A DNA stretch of 64,000 nucleotides from Lachnospiraceae bacterium (GCA_017465475.1 JAFTWC010000029.1:1-64000), one strand, 5' to 3'. Shown: positions 17,828-27,072, numbered from the stretch's first letter. The notes: generated by a model from the sequence alone, not told the origin. A program made the numbers and translations.

Positions 17828-17847
17828 CGAGTAGGCAAAGTGAGCAT
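17828..17847 (+). repeat. Dispersed 20-nt motif, copy 2
   Basis: CGAGTAGGCAAAGTGAGCAT, one mismatch to the copy at 44144. It begins right after the T-run of the first leader terminator and is followed by a GCAAGTGTACTTGTGC hairpin and a segment (CGATATGCGAACACGC) resembling part of the repeat at the left edge of the window. Confidence 0.7.
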
Positions 17848-17925
17848 AGAGACGCTGCGCAAGTGTACTTGTGCAAATGCCGATATGCGAACACGCTCGC
17901 TTGAACTATCTTTAAAGAACGATGA

Positions 17926-17979
17926 AAAGACCATGGATTTATCAGCTTTTTAAGGCAAAATCCATGGTTTTTCTTTTTG
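17926..17979 (+). terminator. Second intrinsic terminator of the leader
   Basis: CCATGGATTT (17931-17940) pairs with AAATCCATGG (17958-17967), extended by A-U pairs, then TTTTTCTTTTT. This is a second barrier between the promoter at 17576 and the gene at 18100. A smaller hairpin (CTATCCGT/ACGGATGGATAG) lies at about 17985-18006. Confidence 0.75.
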
Positions 17980-18099
17980 CCAAACTATCCGTGAACGGAT
18001 GGATAGAGCGAGTCATGGATGATACTTCGGTGTTCTTTTCGGTGAAAAATGGCGTACAAGATAAAACGGTAGAAAAGAAAGAATACAAGGAGTATCAAA

Positions 18100-20085
18100 A
18101 TGAATCGAGAAGAACAGTTATTGGAATTTGACAAAATAAAGGAGCTTTGGGCGGAGTACGCCCTGACGGAGGCAGCTAAGGAACAGATACGGGAGACAAA
18201 GCCGATTCTATCTGAAACGGAGCTTTTGGTAAAGCAACGGGAAACAACCCAGGGAAAGCGGATGATAGAACTGTGCGGAACTCCGCCCCTTGCCTCCATA
18301 CAAGGACTTGCAGAAATTGTGGATATTGCCGGAAAAGGAGACTGTCTTTCTGTGGAACAGTTGCTTACGGTACAGATATCCCTCACCATGGTAGCAAGAC
18401 TTAAAAAGTATTTGTGTCAGGGAAAGCAGTACGAGATTTCTCTTGCCTGGTACGAAGAAAACTTAGAGCCTTTGGAGGAACTGAGGGAGAGTATTTATAC
18501 CCAGATTGTAAACGAACAGGTGGCGGACAATGCTTCGAAGCTGTTAAAATCACTGCGAACAGAGATTGCGCAGACAGAAAGTCGTATGCGGGAGAAGGCG
18601 GATGCGGTGATGCGCGCCAATAAGGATTGTATGTCAGATAGCTTCAGTACCATGCGGAACGGTCGGATTTGTGTACCGGTAAAGAAAGAGTGCAAGTTTC
18701 GGATTTCGGGAAGCGTCATTGATAAGTCCTCCACGGGAAATACATTGTTTATCGAACCGACAGCCTGTGCAAATCATTACGCAGAGCTTCAGAGTCTTTC
18801 TATGGACGAGGAAAACGAAGTACGAAGAATTCTGTATGAATTGACCGTGCAGGTGGATCGTCATGGCGAGGCAATGAGAGAGAATATCAAGTACATTGAG
18901 AAGTTGGATTACATTTTCTCGAAAGGAAAGTTAAGTTTTCTCTATGACGGTGCGGAGCCGGAGATTGTAACCAATCGAGAGATTAAACTTACGGATGCCA
19001 GACACCCGTTAATGAAAAAAGAAATCTGTGTACCGCTTCAGTTTCAAATCGGAAACGGCGTAAACGGTATCGTGATTACGGGACCGAATACCGGAGGAAA
19101 GACGGTAGCCTTAAAAACAGTGGCATTAAACTGTATGTTGGCACAGTGTGGTCTTCATGTGTCTTGTAAGGAAGCAAGAGTCTGTATGAACAGCAATTAC
19201 CTGTGTGATATCGGTGACGGGCAGAATCTTTCGGAAAATCTGTCTACTTTTTCGGCACATATTACCAACGTGTTAGACATTTTACGCAGAGTCAATGAAC
19301 AGAGTTTGGTGCTGATGGATGAGCTTGGTTCCGGTACGGATCCCCTTGAGGGGATGGGCATTGCGGTGGCGATTTTGGAGGAACTGAAAAATAGCGGAGC
19401 GCTGTTTCTTGTGACAACCCATTATCCGGAGGTTAAGGTATATGCAGAACAAACGGAAGGCATCGTAAATGCCCGTATGACCTTTGATAAGGAGAATTTA
19501 AAACCGACCTATCAAATGGTCATCGGTGAGGCAGGAGAAAGTTGCGCCTTTCATATTGCAAGAAGGCTTGGAATGCCGTCCGGAATGTTAAAGAGAGCAG
19601 CGGAAGCGGCATATGGAGAACGGAGGTCGGAGTGTATATCGGTGTCGGGTGCGACGATGGATGTGAAATATCATGTTGAGGAGAATACACAGGAAAAGAT
19701 ACAAAAGGAAATTTCCCCACGCATCGTAAAGAAAAAGAATCCGGCATCGAAGAAAGCGAAACAATGCGAGTACCGAATCGGTGACAGCGTCATGATTTAT
19801 CCGGACAAGAAAATCGGCATTGTATGTCAGCCTGAAAATGAAAAGGGTGTGTTACAAGTTCAGATGCCGAATAAGAAGATTTGGATTAACCATAAACGGG
19901 TGAAACTTCATGTGGCAGCGGAGGAACTGTATCCGGAGGACTATGATTTTTCTATTATCTTTGACAGTGTGGAAACGAGAAAACTGCGGCATGACATGGA
20001 GCGGAAACATGTGGAAGGTGTGGCGTTGGAACTTACCGGAGCAGAGGCACAGCGGGCGGAGATGCTTGGAAAGAAGAACAGATAA
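18100..20085 (+). CDS. MutS2-like ATPase lacking the Smr domain
   Basis: 661 residues. The N-terminal region (LLEFDKIKELWAEYALTEAAKEQI) and the clamp/lever coiled coils match MutS2. The ATPase has Walker A GPNTGGKTVALKT near residue 328 and Walker B LVLMDELGSGTDP near 406. A KOW-like segment (GDSVMIYPDKKIGIV) follows around 565-620, then the protein ends without the C-terminal Smr nuclease domain of MutS2 (usual length about 785). In Bacillus, MutS2 acts on collided ribosomes and in recombination control; this shorter form may keep the ribosome or DNA clamp function without cleavage. The leader upstream suggests conditional expression. Confidence 0.85.
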   Translation: MNREEQLLEFDKIKELWAEYALTEAAKEQIRETKPILSETELLVKQRETTQGKRMIELCGTPPLASIQGLAEIVDIAGKGDCLSVEQLLTVQISLTMVARLKKYLCQGKQYEISLAWYEENLEPLEELRESIYTQIVNEQVADNASKLLKSLRTEIAQTESRMREKADAVMRANKDCMSDSFSTMRNGRICVPVKKECKFRISGSVIDKSSTGNTLFIEPTACANHYAELQSLSMDEENEVRRILYELTVQVDRHGEAMRENIKYIEKLDYIFSKGKLSFLYDGAEPEIVTNREIKLTDARHPLMKKEICVPLQFQIGNGVNGIVITGPNTGGKTVALKTVALNCMLAQCGLHVSCKEARVCMNSNYLCDIGDGQNLSENLSTFSAHITNVLDILRRVNEQSLVLMDELGSGTDPLEGMGIAVAILEELKNSGALFLVTTHYPEVKVYAEQTEGIVNARMTFDKENLKPTYQMVIGEAGESCAFHIARRLGMPSGMLKRAAEAAYGERRSECISVSGATMDVKYHVEENTQEKIQKEISPRIVKKKNPASKKAKQCEYRIGDSVMIYPDKKIGIVCQPENEKGVLQVQMPNKKIWINHKRVKLHVAAEELYPEDYDFSIIFDSVETRKLRHDMERKHVEGVALELTGAEAQRAEMLGKKNR

Positions 20086-20123
20086 AAATGATACGATGAA
20101 ATAAAATAACGGAGGTGTTTAAA

Positions 20124-20786
20124 ATGAATCATATTGAAAAGTATAAAAAGTATTTTACAAAGGAGTATTTGATGGGACCGAATTCCTTTCGGCTGCTAGA
20201 TGAGTTAATTCAAAGAAATCCTGAGGACACGAAGTATAAAAGAACGTTGGATTTGGGATGTGGTTTCGCATTGACGTCCCTATTTATTGCGCAGGAAACA
20301 AACGCGCAAAGTGTTGTAGCCTTTGATTTGTGGGTTCCTGCATCGGAAAATTACAGGAGAATAAAGGATAGCAATCTTGAGGATACCATTATTCCGATTC
20401 ACGGAGATGCTCTTTCGATGCCCTTTGCACAGGAGTATTTCGATGCAATTATCAGCGTGGATTCCTATCATTATTTTGGCTGTAAGAAGGGTGTGTTTGC
20501 GGAAAAAATATTGCCGTTCGTAAAAAAGGAAGGCTATGTGATGATTACGATTCCGGGCTTAAAGGAAGAACCAAAGGGAGAAATAAAAGAACTCTTCGCC
20601 ACATGGGCCGAAGGGGATGATGCAGAGTTGTTTCAAACGGTAGATTGGTGGAAAGCTCTTTTAGAAAAAGAATGCGGTGACCGGTGTGACATTACGGTAA
20701 AAGAGGCAGACTGCTTTACTGTAGCTTGGCAGGAGTGGTTTGAGACAGGACACGAATTCGGGATTCGGGATAAAGCGTTTTTATAG
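20124..20786 (+). CDS. SAM-dependent methyltransferase
   Basis: About 220 residues of the class I (Rossmann) methyltransferase type. Motif I is LDLGCGFALTSLF (about residues 37-49), with the acidic end of strand two in VAFDLW and a DALSMPF segment typical of motif III. The substrate is unknown. ATG 20124 follows GGAGGTG. It stands between the MutS2-like gene and the ABC half-exporters and may belong with the latter, but no motif shows a small-molecule target. Confidence 0.82.
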   Translation: MNHIEKYKKYFTKEYLMGPNSFRLLDELIQRNPEDTKYKRTLDLGCGFALTSLFIAQETNAQSVVAFDLWVPASENYRRIKDSNLEDTIIPIHGDALSMPFAQEYFDAIISVDSYHYFGCKKGVFAEKILPFVKKEGYVMITIPGLKEEPKGEIKELFATWAEGDDAELFQTVDWWKALLEKECGDRCDITVKEADCFTVAWQEWFETGHEFGIRDKAFL

Positions 20787-20852
20787 AGGGGACTGGATAG
20801 GATTTTGAATTTTATTCTTATCTACGTGAAAAAGAGAAAGTAAGGTGAGTTT

Positions 20853-22703
20853 ATGAAAAAAGAGAAAGAGGAAAACACTTTGCAGGTGACACGGTACGGA
20901 ATCGGTTCCAATACATGTTTTCTGTTTAAGGAAACGATGAAATGTTATCCGTTTTTGTTGGTGTTATGCTTTTTATTAATTGTGATAGGAATTGTAATTC
21001 CTGTAATTACTACGTTTTTGCCCAAGATTGTGATTGAACACATCGAGGAGAGAGCGGCAATGAAAGAGGTTCTGACAGTTACGTTAATCGGAACAGGACT
21101 ATTGGCTTTGTGTGCCGGAGGTAAAGTATTCTTTGAAAAGCTGTTGTATTTTCAGAAGTTTCGCATGAATACTCACTATACGGAAATGGTGGCCATAAAA
21201 GGAATGACAGCGGATTATTGTCACCAGGAAACAGAACGGTTCCGCAAATTACATACGGAGAGTGCAGGGGCATGCAACGGAAATTATTCTCCCATGATTC
21301 AGGTGTACGATGTGGGAATCGGTCTTTTTACAAGTGCTTTGGGATTCGGGTTATACTTTGGAATTCTGGCACGTTTACATATAGGACTGGTGCTGTTTTT
21401 GATTGTGGTGACGGTGTGTAGTTGTCTGCTGAATCATAAGGTAATCCGGTGGACAGAAAAGCACCGGGAGGAAAAGGTGCGGTATCAGCAGAGAACAGAC
21501 TATTTGACAAGTGTGTCCGGGGATATAAAGTCAGCAAAGGATATTCGGTTGTACCGGATGAACCGGTGGCTGTCGGATGTGTACCGTAAGAACGTAGAGG
21601 GCTTAAACGGATGGTATCGCAGATATACAAAGGCTGTGTTAGGTGTGGCGGCAGGAGATGCAGGATTGTCTCTGGTACGGGAAGTGGTTGCTTATCTGTA
21701 TTTGTTGTATCTTGTTTTAACGAAAGATATGGCTGTTGCGGATTTTGTGTTGTACTTCGGAGTGATTACCGGATTCTCTGCCTGGTTGTCCGGATTGTTC
21801 GGTCAGGTAACGGCACTTTCCCGTATCAGCAGTTCCGTAGATTATGTACGTACTTTTTTAGCGTATCCGGATACCTACACGAGAGAAGGAGGATGCGAAC
21901 TTCCGAAAGATTCGGAGGGACCGAAAGAACTGTCCCTTTGCAATGTAAGTTATCGCTATGAGGGAGCAAAGCAGGATACCTTGTCCGGTCTTACGTTGAC
22001 CGTTGCTCCCGGTGAACATCTGGCTATTGTCGGATTAAACGGTGCGGGAAAGACCACCCTTGTAAAGCTTTTGTGCGGGCTTACCGATTCGACGGAAGGT
22101 TTTGTCCGTTATAACGGAGTAGATGTGAAAGCATATAACAGAGAGGCTTACTACGGATTGTTTTCTGCGGTGTTTCAACAATTCTCCCTGCTGCCGGTTA
22201 CTTTCGCAGAAGCAGTGGCTGAAGATGAGCCGGGGAAGATTGACAGAAATAAGGTGGAAGCGTGTTTGAAAACCGCCGGACTATGGGAAAAAATCGGGTC
22301 TCTTTCAAAGGGCATGGACAGCGAATACAGCAGAGCGGTGAATGATGAAGGAACGGAGCTTTCCGGCGGTCAGGTGCAGAAATTATTGTTGGCAAGAGCC
22401 CTGTACCGAAATGCACCGTTTATGGTACTGGATGAGCCTACAGCTGCATTGGATCCGATTGCGGAAAGTAATTTATATGAAATGTACCATGAAGTGATGA
22501 AGGACTGCTCTACGGTGTTTATTTCTCATCGTTTGGCATCCACCCGGTTTTGCGACCGTATTGTACTGATGGAGGACGGGAAGATTATCGAGGAAGGAAC
22601 TCATACAGAGCTTCTTGCAAAACAAGGGCGGTATTTTGAACTGTACGAGACTCAGGCGAAGTATTATAGGGAGCATGCGGAAGAAGGAGGTGTTGCAGAA
22701 TGA
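20853..22703 (+). CDS. ABC exporter half-transporter A
   Basis: 616 residues. A membrane domain of about six helices (residues 30-325) is fused to an ATPase with Walker A GLNGAGKTT, signature LSGGQVQK, Walker B FMVLDEPTAALDP and the switch histidine in ISHRLAS. Family role: export of lipids, peptides or drugs. The next gene encodes a second half-transporter and overlaps this one by 4 bases, so the two very likely form a heterodimer. The substrate is not evident. The adjacent methyltransferase might hint at a modified product, but this is weak. Confidence 0.9.
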   Translation: MKKEKEENTLQVTRYGIGSNTCFLFKETMKCYPFLLVLCFLLIVIGIVIPVITTFLPKIVIEHIEERAAMKEVLTVTLIGTGLLALCAGGKVFFEKLLYFQKFRMNTHYTEMVAIKGMTADYCHQETERFRKLHTESAGACNGNYSPMIQVYDVGIGLFTSALGFGLYFGILARLHIGLVLFLIVVTVCSCLLNHKVIRWTEKHREEKVRYQQRTDYLTSVSGDIKSAKDIRLYRMNRWLSDVYRKNVEGLNGWYRRYTKAVLGVAAGDAGLSLVREVVAYLYLLYLVLTKDMAVADFVLYFGVITGFSAWLSGLFGQVTALSRISSSVDYVRTFLAYPDTYTREGGCELPKDSEGPKELSLCNVSYRYEGAKQDTLSGLTLTVAPGEHLAIVGLNGAGKTTLVKLLCGLTDSTEGFVRYNGVDVKAYNREAYYGLFSAVFQQFSLLPVTFAEAVAEDEPGKIDRNKVEACLKTAGLWEKIGSLSKGMDSEYSRAVNDEGTELSGGQVQKLLLARALYRNAPFMVLDEPTAALDPIAESNLYEMYHEVMKDCSTVFISHRLASTRFCDRIVLMEDGKIIEEGTHTELLAKQGRYFELYETQAKYYREHAEEGGVAE

Positions 22704-24568
22704 AAGACAGAATTACCATAAAGGAACGGGTGAAAATCACCGGCCGCGGTATCGGAATTTTACGAAAGTATTGTCCGGGGCTGGCAGGCGGGAAAGCAGT
22801 ATCGGCATTGATTGCGGCGATACAACCGTTACTTTCTGTGTGGCTTTCGGCTAAAATCATTAATGAACTGGCAGGAGCACGACGGACAACCTATCTGTTG
22901 ACATATGTGGCAGCGGTGGTACTTTGCAATTTTCTTCTGCTTCTTATGAAAAGTATGGTAGACCGGGTGACGGAAGAAAAGGAAGCCCAAATGTGGAACT
23001 TTTTCGGAAAGGTGTTTGCCGACAAATCCATGACCATGGATTATGCTGATTTAGAGGATGTTAGGGTGTTACAGAAAAAGCAGGAGGCATCGGAAAATCT
23101 GTTTATGTTCGGAAACGGGCTGGGACAGCTTGTATGGGGGATAAACAGTCTGGTGAACGCAACGGCAAGTATTGTACTTTCTTTATCGCTTACCGTAACC
23201 TTGTTTTTCACGGATACCGGCAACGGTTGGATGGATTCTCCCCTTTGGATTGTGGGAATCGGGGGTTGCGTGATCGTGGGAGGCATTGCAAATGCAAATG
23301 CGACACGAAAGGAAAACTCTGTATTTGAAACCTGGTGTAAAGAGACTGTATGGTTTAACCGGGCATTCATGTTTTTCGGGCATGAACTTGCGAAATCCCC
23401 GGAGCGTGCAAAGGATGTAAGAATTTATAGTCAGCATAAAGCGGCAACCAGAGCATTTGCTGAGATGAGAAAGAGAGATGAGGCTGTGGGAGGTTACCTG
23501 CGTGTTATGGCCACCTATCCGGCACTGGCAGCGGTAGTGGTGGGTATCGGTACCGTAGTATGTTGGGTGTTTGTGGTGCTAAAGGCTTCCTTGGGTGCCT
23601 TTGGTGTGGGAAGTATTGTCCAGTATATCGGAGCGTTGGGGAAACTTTCCACCGGTGTACAGGATATGATGTTTGTGGTGGCGGATAATGAGGTGTATTG
23701 CAGACATTTGAAAGGTTTGTACGAGTATCTGGATATTCCGAACCGTAAAGAAGAAGGAACGCGGACCCTGGCCCCGGATGTTTTCGGCGACGGAAACGAT
23801 GGACACGAAGCGGATTATGAAATCGAGTTTTGCAATGTCAGTTTCCGGTATCCGGGTGCAGAAGAATACTCTTTACGCAATCTTTCCCTTAAGTTTAAGA
23901 TAGGAGAGAGACTGGCAATCGTTGGGAAAAACGGTTCGGGCAAAACTACCTTTATCAAGCTGTTATGCAGACTGTACGATCCGACAGAGGGAGAAATCCG
24001 GTTAAACGGTGTGGATATCAGAGAGTATGCGTACGAAGAATATTTGCGCATCTTTTCCGTGGTATTTCAGGACTTCAAGCTGTTTTCCTTCTCTTTGGGA
24101 CAAAATGTGGCTACAGACATGGAATACGACAGGGAGAAAGCAGAGAAGTGTCTTATAAAAGCCGGATTTACAGAACGGTTAAAAGCAATGCCTAACGGTT
24201 TGGATACTGCTATGTATAAGGATTTTGAATCGGAGGGGGTGGAGATTTCCGGTGGCGAGGCGCAGAAAGTAGCACTGGCACGGGCCTTATATAAAGACGC
24301 ACCGATCGTTGTATTGGATGAACCGACGGCAGCCCTGGACCCGATTGCAGAAGCGGAGGTTTATACGAAGTTTAATGAGTTAATCGGCGAGAAAACAGCT
24401 ATCTATATCAGTCATCGGTTATCCTCCTGTAAGTTCTGTGATGAAATTGCAGTGTTTGACGAGGGAACGGTGGTACAGAGAGGTGCCCATGAGGAATTAT
24501 TACGGGAAGAAGATGGGCTGTACCATAAGTTGTGGACAGCACAGGCGCAGTATTATGAAGCGGGGTAG
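22700..24568 (+). CDS. ABC exporter half-transporter B
   Basis: 622 residues with the same membrane-plus-ATPase layout as its upstream partner. Walker A is GKNGSGKTT, the signature ISGGEAQK, Walker B IVVLDEPTAALDP and the switch histidine is in ISHRLSS. All catalytic motifs look intact, so both ATP sites of the heterodimer may be active, although its LSGGQ signature is altered. The ATGA overlap with gene A indicates coupled translation. Substrate unknown. Confidence 0.9.
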   Translation: MKDRITIKERVKITGRGIGILRKYCPGLAGGKAVSALIAAIQPLLSVWLSAKIINELAGARRTTYLLTYVAAVVLCNFLLLLMKSMVDRVTEEKEAQMWNFFGKVFADKSMTMDYADLEDVRVLQKKQEASENLFMFGNGLGQLVWGINSLVNATASIVLSLSLTVTLFFTDTGNGWMDSPLWIVGIGGCVIVGGIANANATRKENSVFETWCKETVWFNRAFMFFGHELAKSPERAKDVRIYSQHKAATRAFAEMRKRDEAVGGYLRVMATYPALAAVVVGIGTVVCWVFVVLKASLGAFGVGSIVQYIGALGKLSTGVQDMMFVVADNEVYCRHLKGLYEYLDIPNRKEEGTRTLAPDVFGDGNDGHEADYEIEFCNVSFRYPGAEEYSLRNLSLKFKIGERLAIVGKNGSGKTTFIKLLCRLYDPTEGEIRLNGVDIREYAYEEYLRIFSVVFQDFKLFSFSLGQNVATDMEYDREKAEKCLIKAGFTERLKAMPNGLDTAMYKDFESEGVEISGGEAQKVALARALYKDAPIVVLDEPTAALDPIAEAEVYTKFNELIGEKTAIYISHRLSSCKFCDEIAVFDEGTVVQRGAHEELLREEDGLYHKLWTAQAQYYEAG

Positions 24569-24577
24569 TGTTAAAAG

Positions 24578-24606
24578 TTGACAATATGGCATATATGCCA
24601 TATAAT
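24578..24606 (+). promoter_or_regulatory. Perfect-consensus promoter with palindromic operator
   Basis: TTGACA (24578-24583), exactly 17 bases, TATAAT (24601-24606). The spacer and the first bases of the -10 form a perfect 20-bp palindrome at 24584-24603 (core TATGGCATATATGCCATA). A dimeric repressor bound there would block RNA polymerase. The HTH protein encoded next is the obvious candidate, giving autorepression. Confidence 0.85.
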
Positions 24607-24623
24607 GATTGAAAGGAGTACAG

Positions 24624-24659
24624 ATGAAAAGAAGGTGTGAGTCTAATGAAGAACTTTGA
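24624..24659 (+). CDS. Possible 11-codon leader frame before the HTH gene
   Basis: The best ribosome site here (GAAAGGAG, five bases before ATG 24624) drives a short frame reading MKRRCESNEEL and ending at 24659, out of frame with and overlapping the HTH start. It could couple translation to the HTH gene or be the remnant of a lost upstream gene. Confidence 0.3.
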   Translation: MKRRCESNEEL

Positions 24660-24930
24660 TGATTTTTTAGAAAACCAATTACAGGATGAGGAGTTTCGGA
24701 AAGAATATGAGAGTATGCAACCGGAATTTGATGTTATCAAGGCGATGGTTGCAGCCAGAACTTCTCAGAATCTGACGCAAAAGGAATTGGCGGAACGTAC
24801 CGGAATTCATCAGGCGGACATCAGCAAGCTGGAAAACGGAACGAGGAATCCGTCGTTAAATTTGCTGAAACGTTTAGCGGAGGGGATGGGAATGGTGCTA
24901 AAAGTAGAGTTTATTCCTAAGGAAAAGTAG
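24646..24930 (+). CDS. XRE-family HTH protein (antitoxin-like, no toxin partner)
   Basis: About 94 residues. The N-terminal acidic segment (FDDFLENQLQDEEFRKEYE) is followed by a lambda-repressor-type helix-turn-helix (LTQKELAERTGIHQADISKLENG at about 48-70). The architecture resembles HigA-like antitoxins, but no RelE/HigB toxin gene lies on either side. It most likely binds the palindrome in its own promoter. It is followed 14 bases later by the GH31 glucosidase and probably cotranscribed. The start is uncertain: ATG 24646 has only AGAAGG upstream; a GTG at 24637 is the other choice. Confidence 0.8.
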   Translation: MKNFDDFLENQLQDEEFRKEYESMQPEFDVIKAMVAARTSQNLTQKELAERTGIHQADISKLENGTRNPSLNLLKRLAEGMGMVLKVEFIPKEK

Positions 24931-24944
24931 AAGGAGATGTGACT

Positions 24945-26939
24945 ATGATAGAAAGATTCAGATTCGGAACCCCGATTGAGACTTGCGCAGTTGTAGAGCA
25001 ACTTCCCGTTACGGAAGGGATGCTTCCGTTCTTTGAGATTAGCAGTAAAAATGGGATTACAGAGTTCGTCTATAAGCTTGCGGATAAGGATATCGTTTAC
25101 GGTCTGGGAGAACAGGTTCGCGGTATCAATAAGCGGGGGTGGTGCTATGTCAGCAGTAACAGTGATAACCCGCATCATCAGGAAGATACCCGGTCTTTAT
25201 ACGGTTCTCATAATTTTATGATTGTTTCCGGAAGAGAGCTATTTGGCGTATTTTTCGATTATGCAGGAAAAGTTACCTTTGATGTGGGGTATACCAATCG
25301 AGATATCTTATGTATCATGCCGGAAGATTTAAATCTGGATGTATATGTGATTACCGGAGAGAGTGAAAAAGACATTGTAAAGCAGTTTCGTAAGCTTATC
25401 GGACGGAGTTATATTGCACCGAAGTGGGCCTTTGGCTACGGTCAGAGCCGTTGGGGCTATAAGGATGCGAAGGATATTCGTCAGGTGGCGGAGGAGTACC
25501 GGAAGCGTAACATTCCGTTAGACAGTATTTATATGGATATTGATTATATGGAGCGATACAAAGACTTTACGATTGATGAGGAAGCGTTCCCGGAGTTTGA
25601 GGACTTTTGTGCCGAAATGAAAGCACAGGGGATTCATTTGGTGCCGATTATCGATGCGGGAGTAAAAATAGAAGAGGGCTATGATGTTTACGAAGAGGGA
25701 GTGAAGAACGATTATTTCTGTAAGGATGCAAAGGGAAAGGACTTTGTGGGTGCGGTTTGGCCGGGCAGAGTGCACTTTCCGGATTTTCTAAAGTCTGAGA
25801 CAAGAAACTGGTTCGGACAGAAGTATAAGTTTTTGTTGGATAAGGGCATCGATGGGTTCTGGAATGACATGAATGAACCGGCAATTTTCTATACGGAAGA
25901 ACGTCTTGCAAGTGTAATGGAACGTATCAGTGAGCTTAGTAAAGAAAATCTCGATGTGAACAGTTATTTTGAGTTTACGGGTTTGGTGGCCGGCATCGGT
26001 AATAATGTGGGAGATTATGAGACTTTCTTCCATGATATGGAGGGGAAGAAGGTGCCCCACAGTAAGGTCCACAACCTTTACGGCTATAACATGACAAAGG
26101 CGGCGGGAGAGGCTTTTGAAATGCTTTCGCCGGACAAGAGAATCCTTATGTTTTCCCGGTCGTCCTATATCGGTGCCCATCGGTACGGCGGTATTTGGCA
26201 GGGAGATAATAAGTCCTGGTGGTCTCATCTTTTGATGAATCTGCAGATGATGCCTTCTTTGAATATGGCGGGATTTCTTTATACCGGTGCGGATGTGGGA
26301 GGCTTCGGCAGCGACGTAACGGAGGATTTGATGCTTCGGTGGTTACAGCTTGCGGTATTTACGCCACTGATGCGAAATCATTCCTGCAGAGGAACAAGAG
26401 AACAGGAATTATATCGGTTTGATAATTGTGATGACTGTAAGAAGATGATAGAGATTCGTTACGGACTTGTTCCGTATCTTTACAGTGAATATATGAAAGC
26501 AGTATTAAGCGATGAGATGATGTTCCGGCCTCTTTCCTTTGACTTCCCGACAGATGCGGATGCGAGAGGTGTGGAGGATCAGTTACTCCTGGGAAACGAG
26601 CTTATGATTGCACCGGTCTATACCCCAAATGCCACGGGACGGTATGTGTATTTGCCGGAGGAGATGATGTGTGTACGGATGCGGAGTCTTGACGATTACG
26701 AGACAAACACATTGGCAGCGGGGCATCATTTTGTAAAGGCAGAACTGAACGAGCTTGTATTTTTTATCCGGAACGGAAAGGCAATCCCGGTAGGGAAAAC
26801 GGCAATGAATACAAAGAAGCTGGATGCTGCAACGCTTATGTTACTCGGATTCGAAGGTGCGGAGTACGATTTGTATGAAGATGACGGATATACGAAGAAG
26901 TACGATAGAAGTGCACGAGTGAGAGAAATCAGAAGATAG
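24945..26939 (+). CDS. Glycoside hydrolase family 31 alpha-glucosidase
   Basis: About 664 residues. The catalytic nucleophile is Asp308 in GFWNDMNEPAIF, the GH31 signature. FGYGQSRWGYKD and YMDIDYMERYKDF precede it, and LYTGADVGGFGSDV and LMRNHSCRG mark the substrate pocket and acid-base region. It should hydrolyse alpha-linked glucosides (or xylosides) from the non-reducing end. No signal peptide is visible, so it acts on imported oligosaccharides in the cytoplasm. AAGGAG precedes ATG 24945. Being behind the HTH gene, it may be controlled by the promoter at 24578. Confidence 0.92.
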   Translation: MIERFRFGTPIETCAVVEQLPVTEGMLPFFEISSKNGITEFVYKLADKDIVYGLGEQVRGINKRGWCYVSSNSDNPHHQEDTRSLYGSHNFMIVSGRELFGVFFDYAGKVTFDVGYTNRDILCIMPEDLNLDVYVITGESEKDIVKQFRKLIGRSYIAPKWAFGYGQSRWGYKDAKDIRQVAEEYRKRNIPLDSIYMDIDYMERYKDFTIDEEAFPEFEDFCAEMKAQGIHLVPIIDAGVKIEEGYDVYEEGVKNDYFCKDAKGKDFVGAVWPGRVHFPDFLKSETRNWFGQKYKFLLDKGIDGFWNDMNEPAIFYTEERLASVMERISELSKENLDVNSYFEFTGLVAGIGNNVGDYETFFHDMEGKKVPHSKVHNLYGYNMTKAAGEAFEMLSPDKRILMFSRSSYIGAHRYGGIWQGDNKSWWSHLLMNLQMMPSLNMAGFLYTGADVGGFGSDVTEDLMLRWLQLAVFTPLMRNHSCRGTREQELYRFDNCDDCKKMIEIRYGLVPYLYSEYMKAVLSDEMMFRPLSFDFPTDADARGVEDQLLLGNELMIAPVYTPNATGRYVYLPEEMMCVRMRSLDDYETNTLAAGHHFVKAELNELVFFIRNGKAIPVGKTAMNTKKLDAATLMLLGFEGAEYDLYEDDGYTKKYDRSARVREIRR

Positions 26940-26973
26940 AGACCCTTTTGAAAACTGAAAATAATGGGACGAG

Positions 26974-27012
26974 AAACGGCGGTTGCATTGTAAAATGTAA
27001 TTGCCGTTTTTG
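26974..27012 (+). terminator. Intrinsic terminator after the GH31 gene
   Basis: AAACGGC (26974-26980) pairs with GCCGTTT (27003-27009); the inner bases pair as well, with a GTAA loop, and a T-run follows. Confidence 0.85.
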
Positions 27013-27072
27013 GTATGGAAAATGAAAGGAAATACAGATTGTATACAATTATACATTTTTTTAGAAAAACAC

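Noticed and set aside
17922-18131. 69-codon frame between the leader and the MutS2-like gene
   Set aside because: It starts inside the second terminator stem, has no ribosome site and overlaps the start of the real gene.
24637-24930. Complete HigBA toxin-antitoxin module
   Set aside because: Only the HTH partner is present; neither neighbour encodes a RelE/HigB-type toxin.
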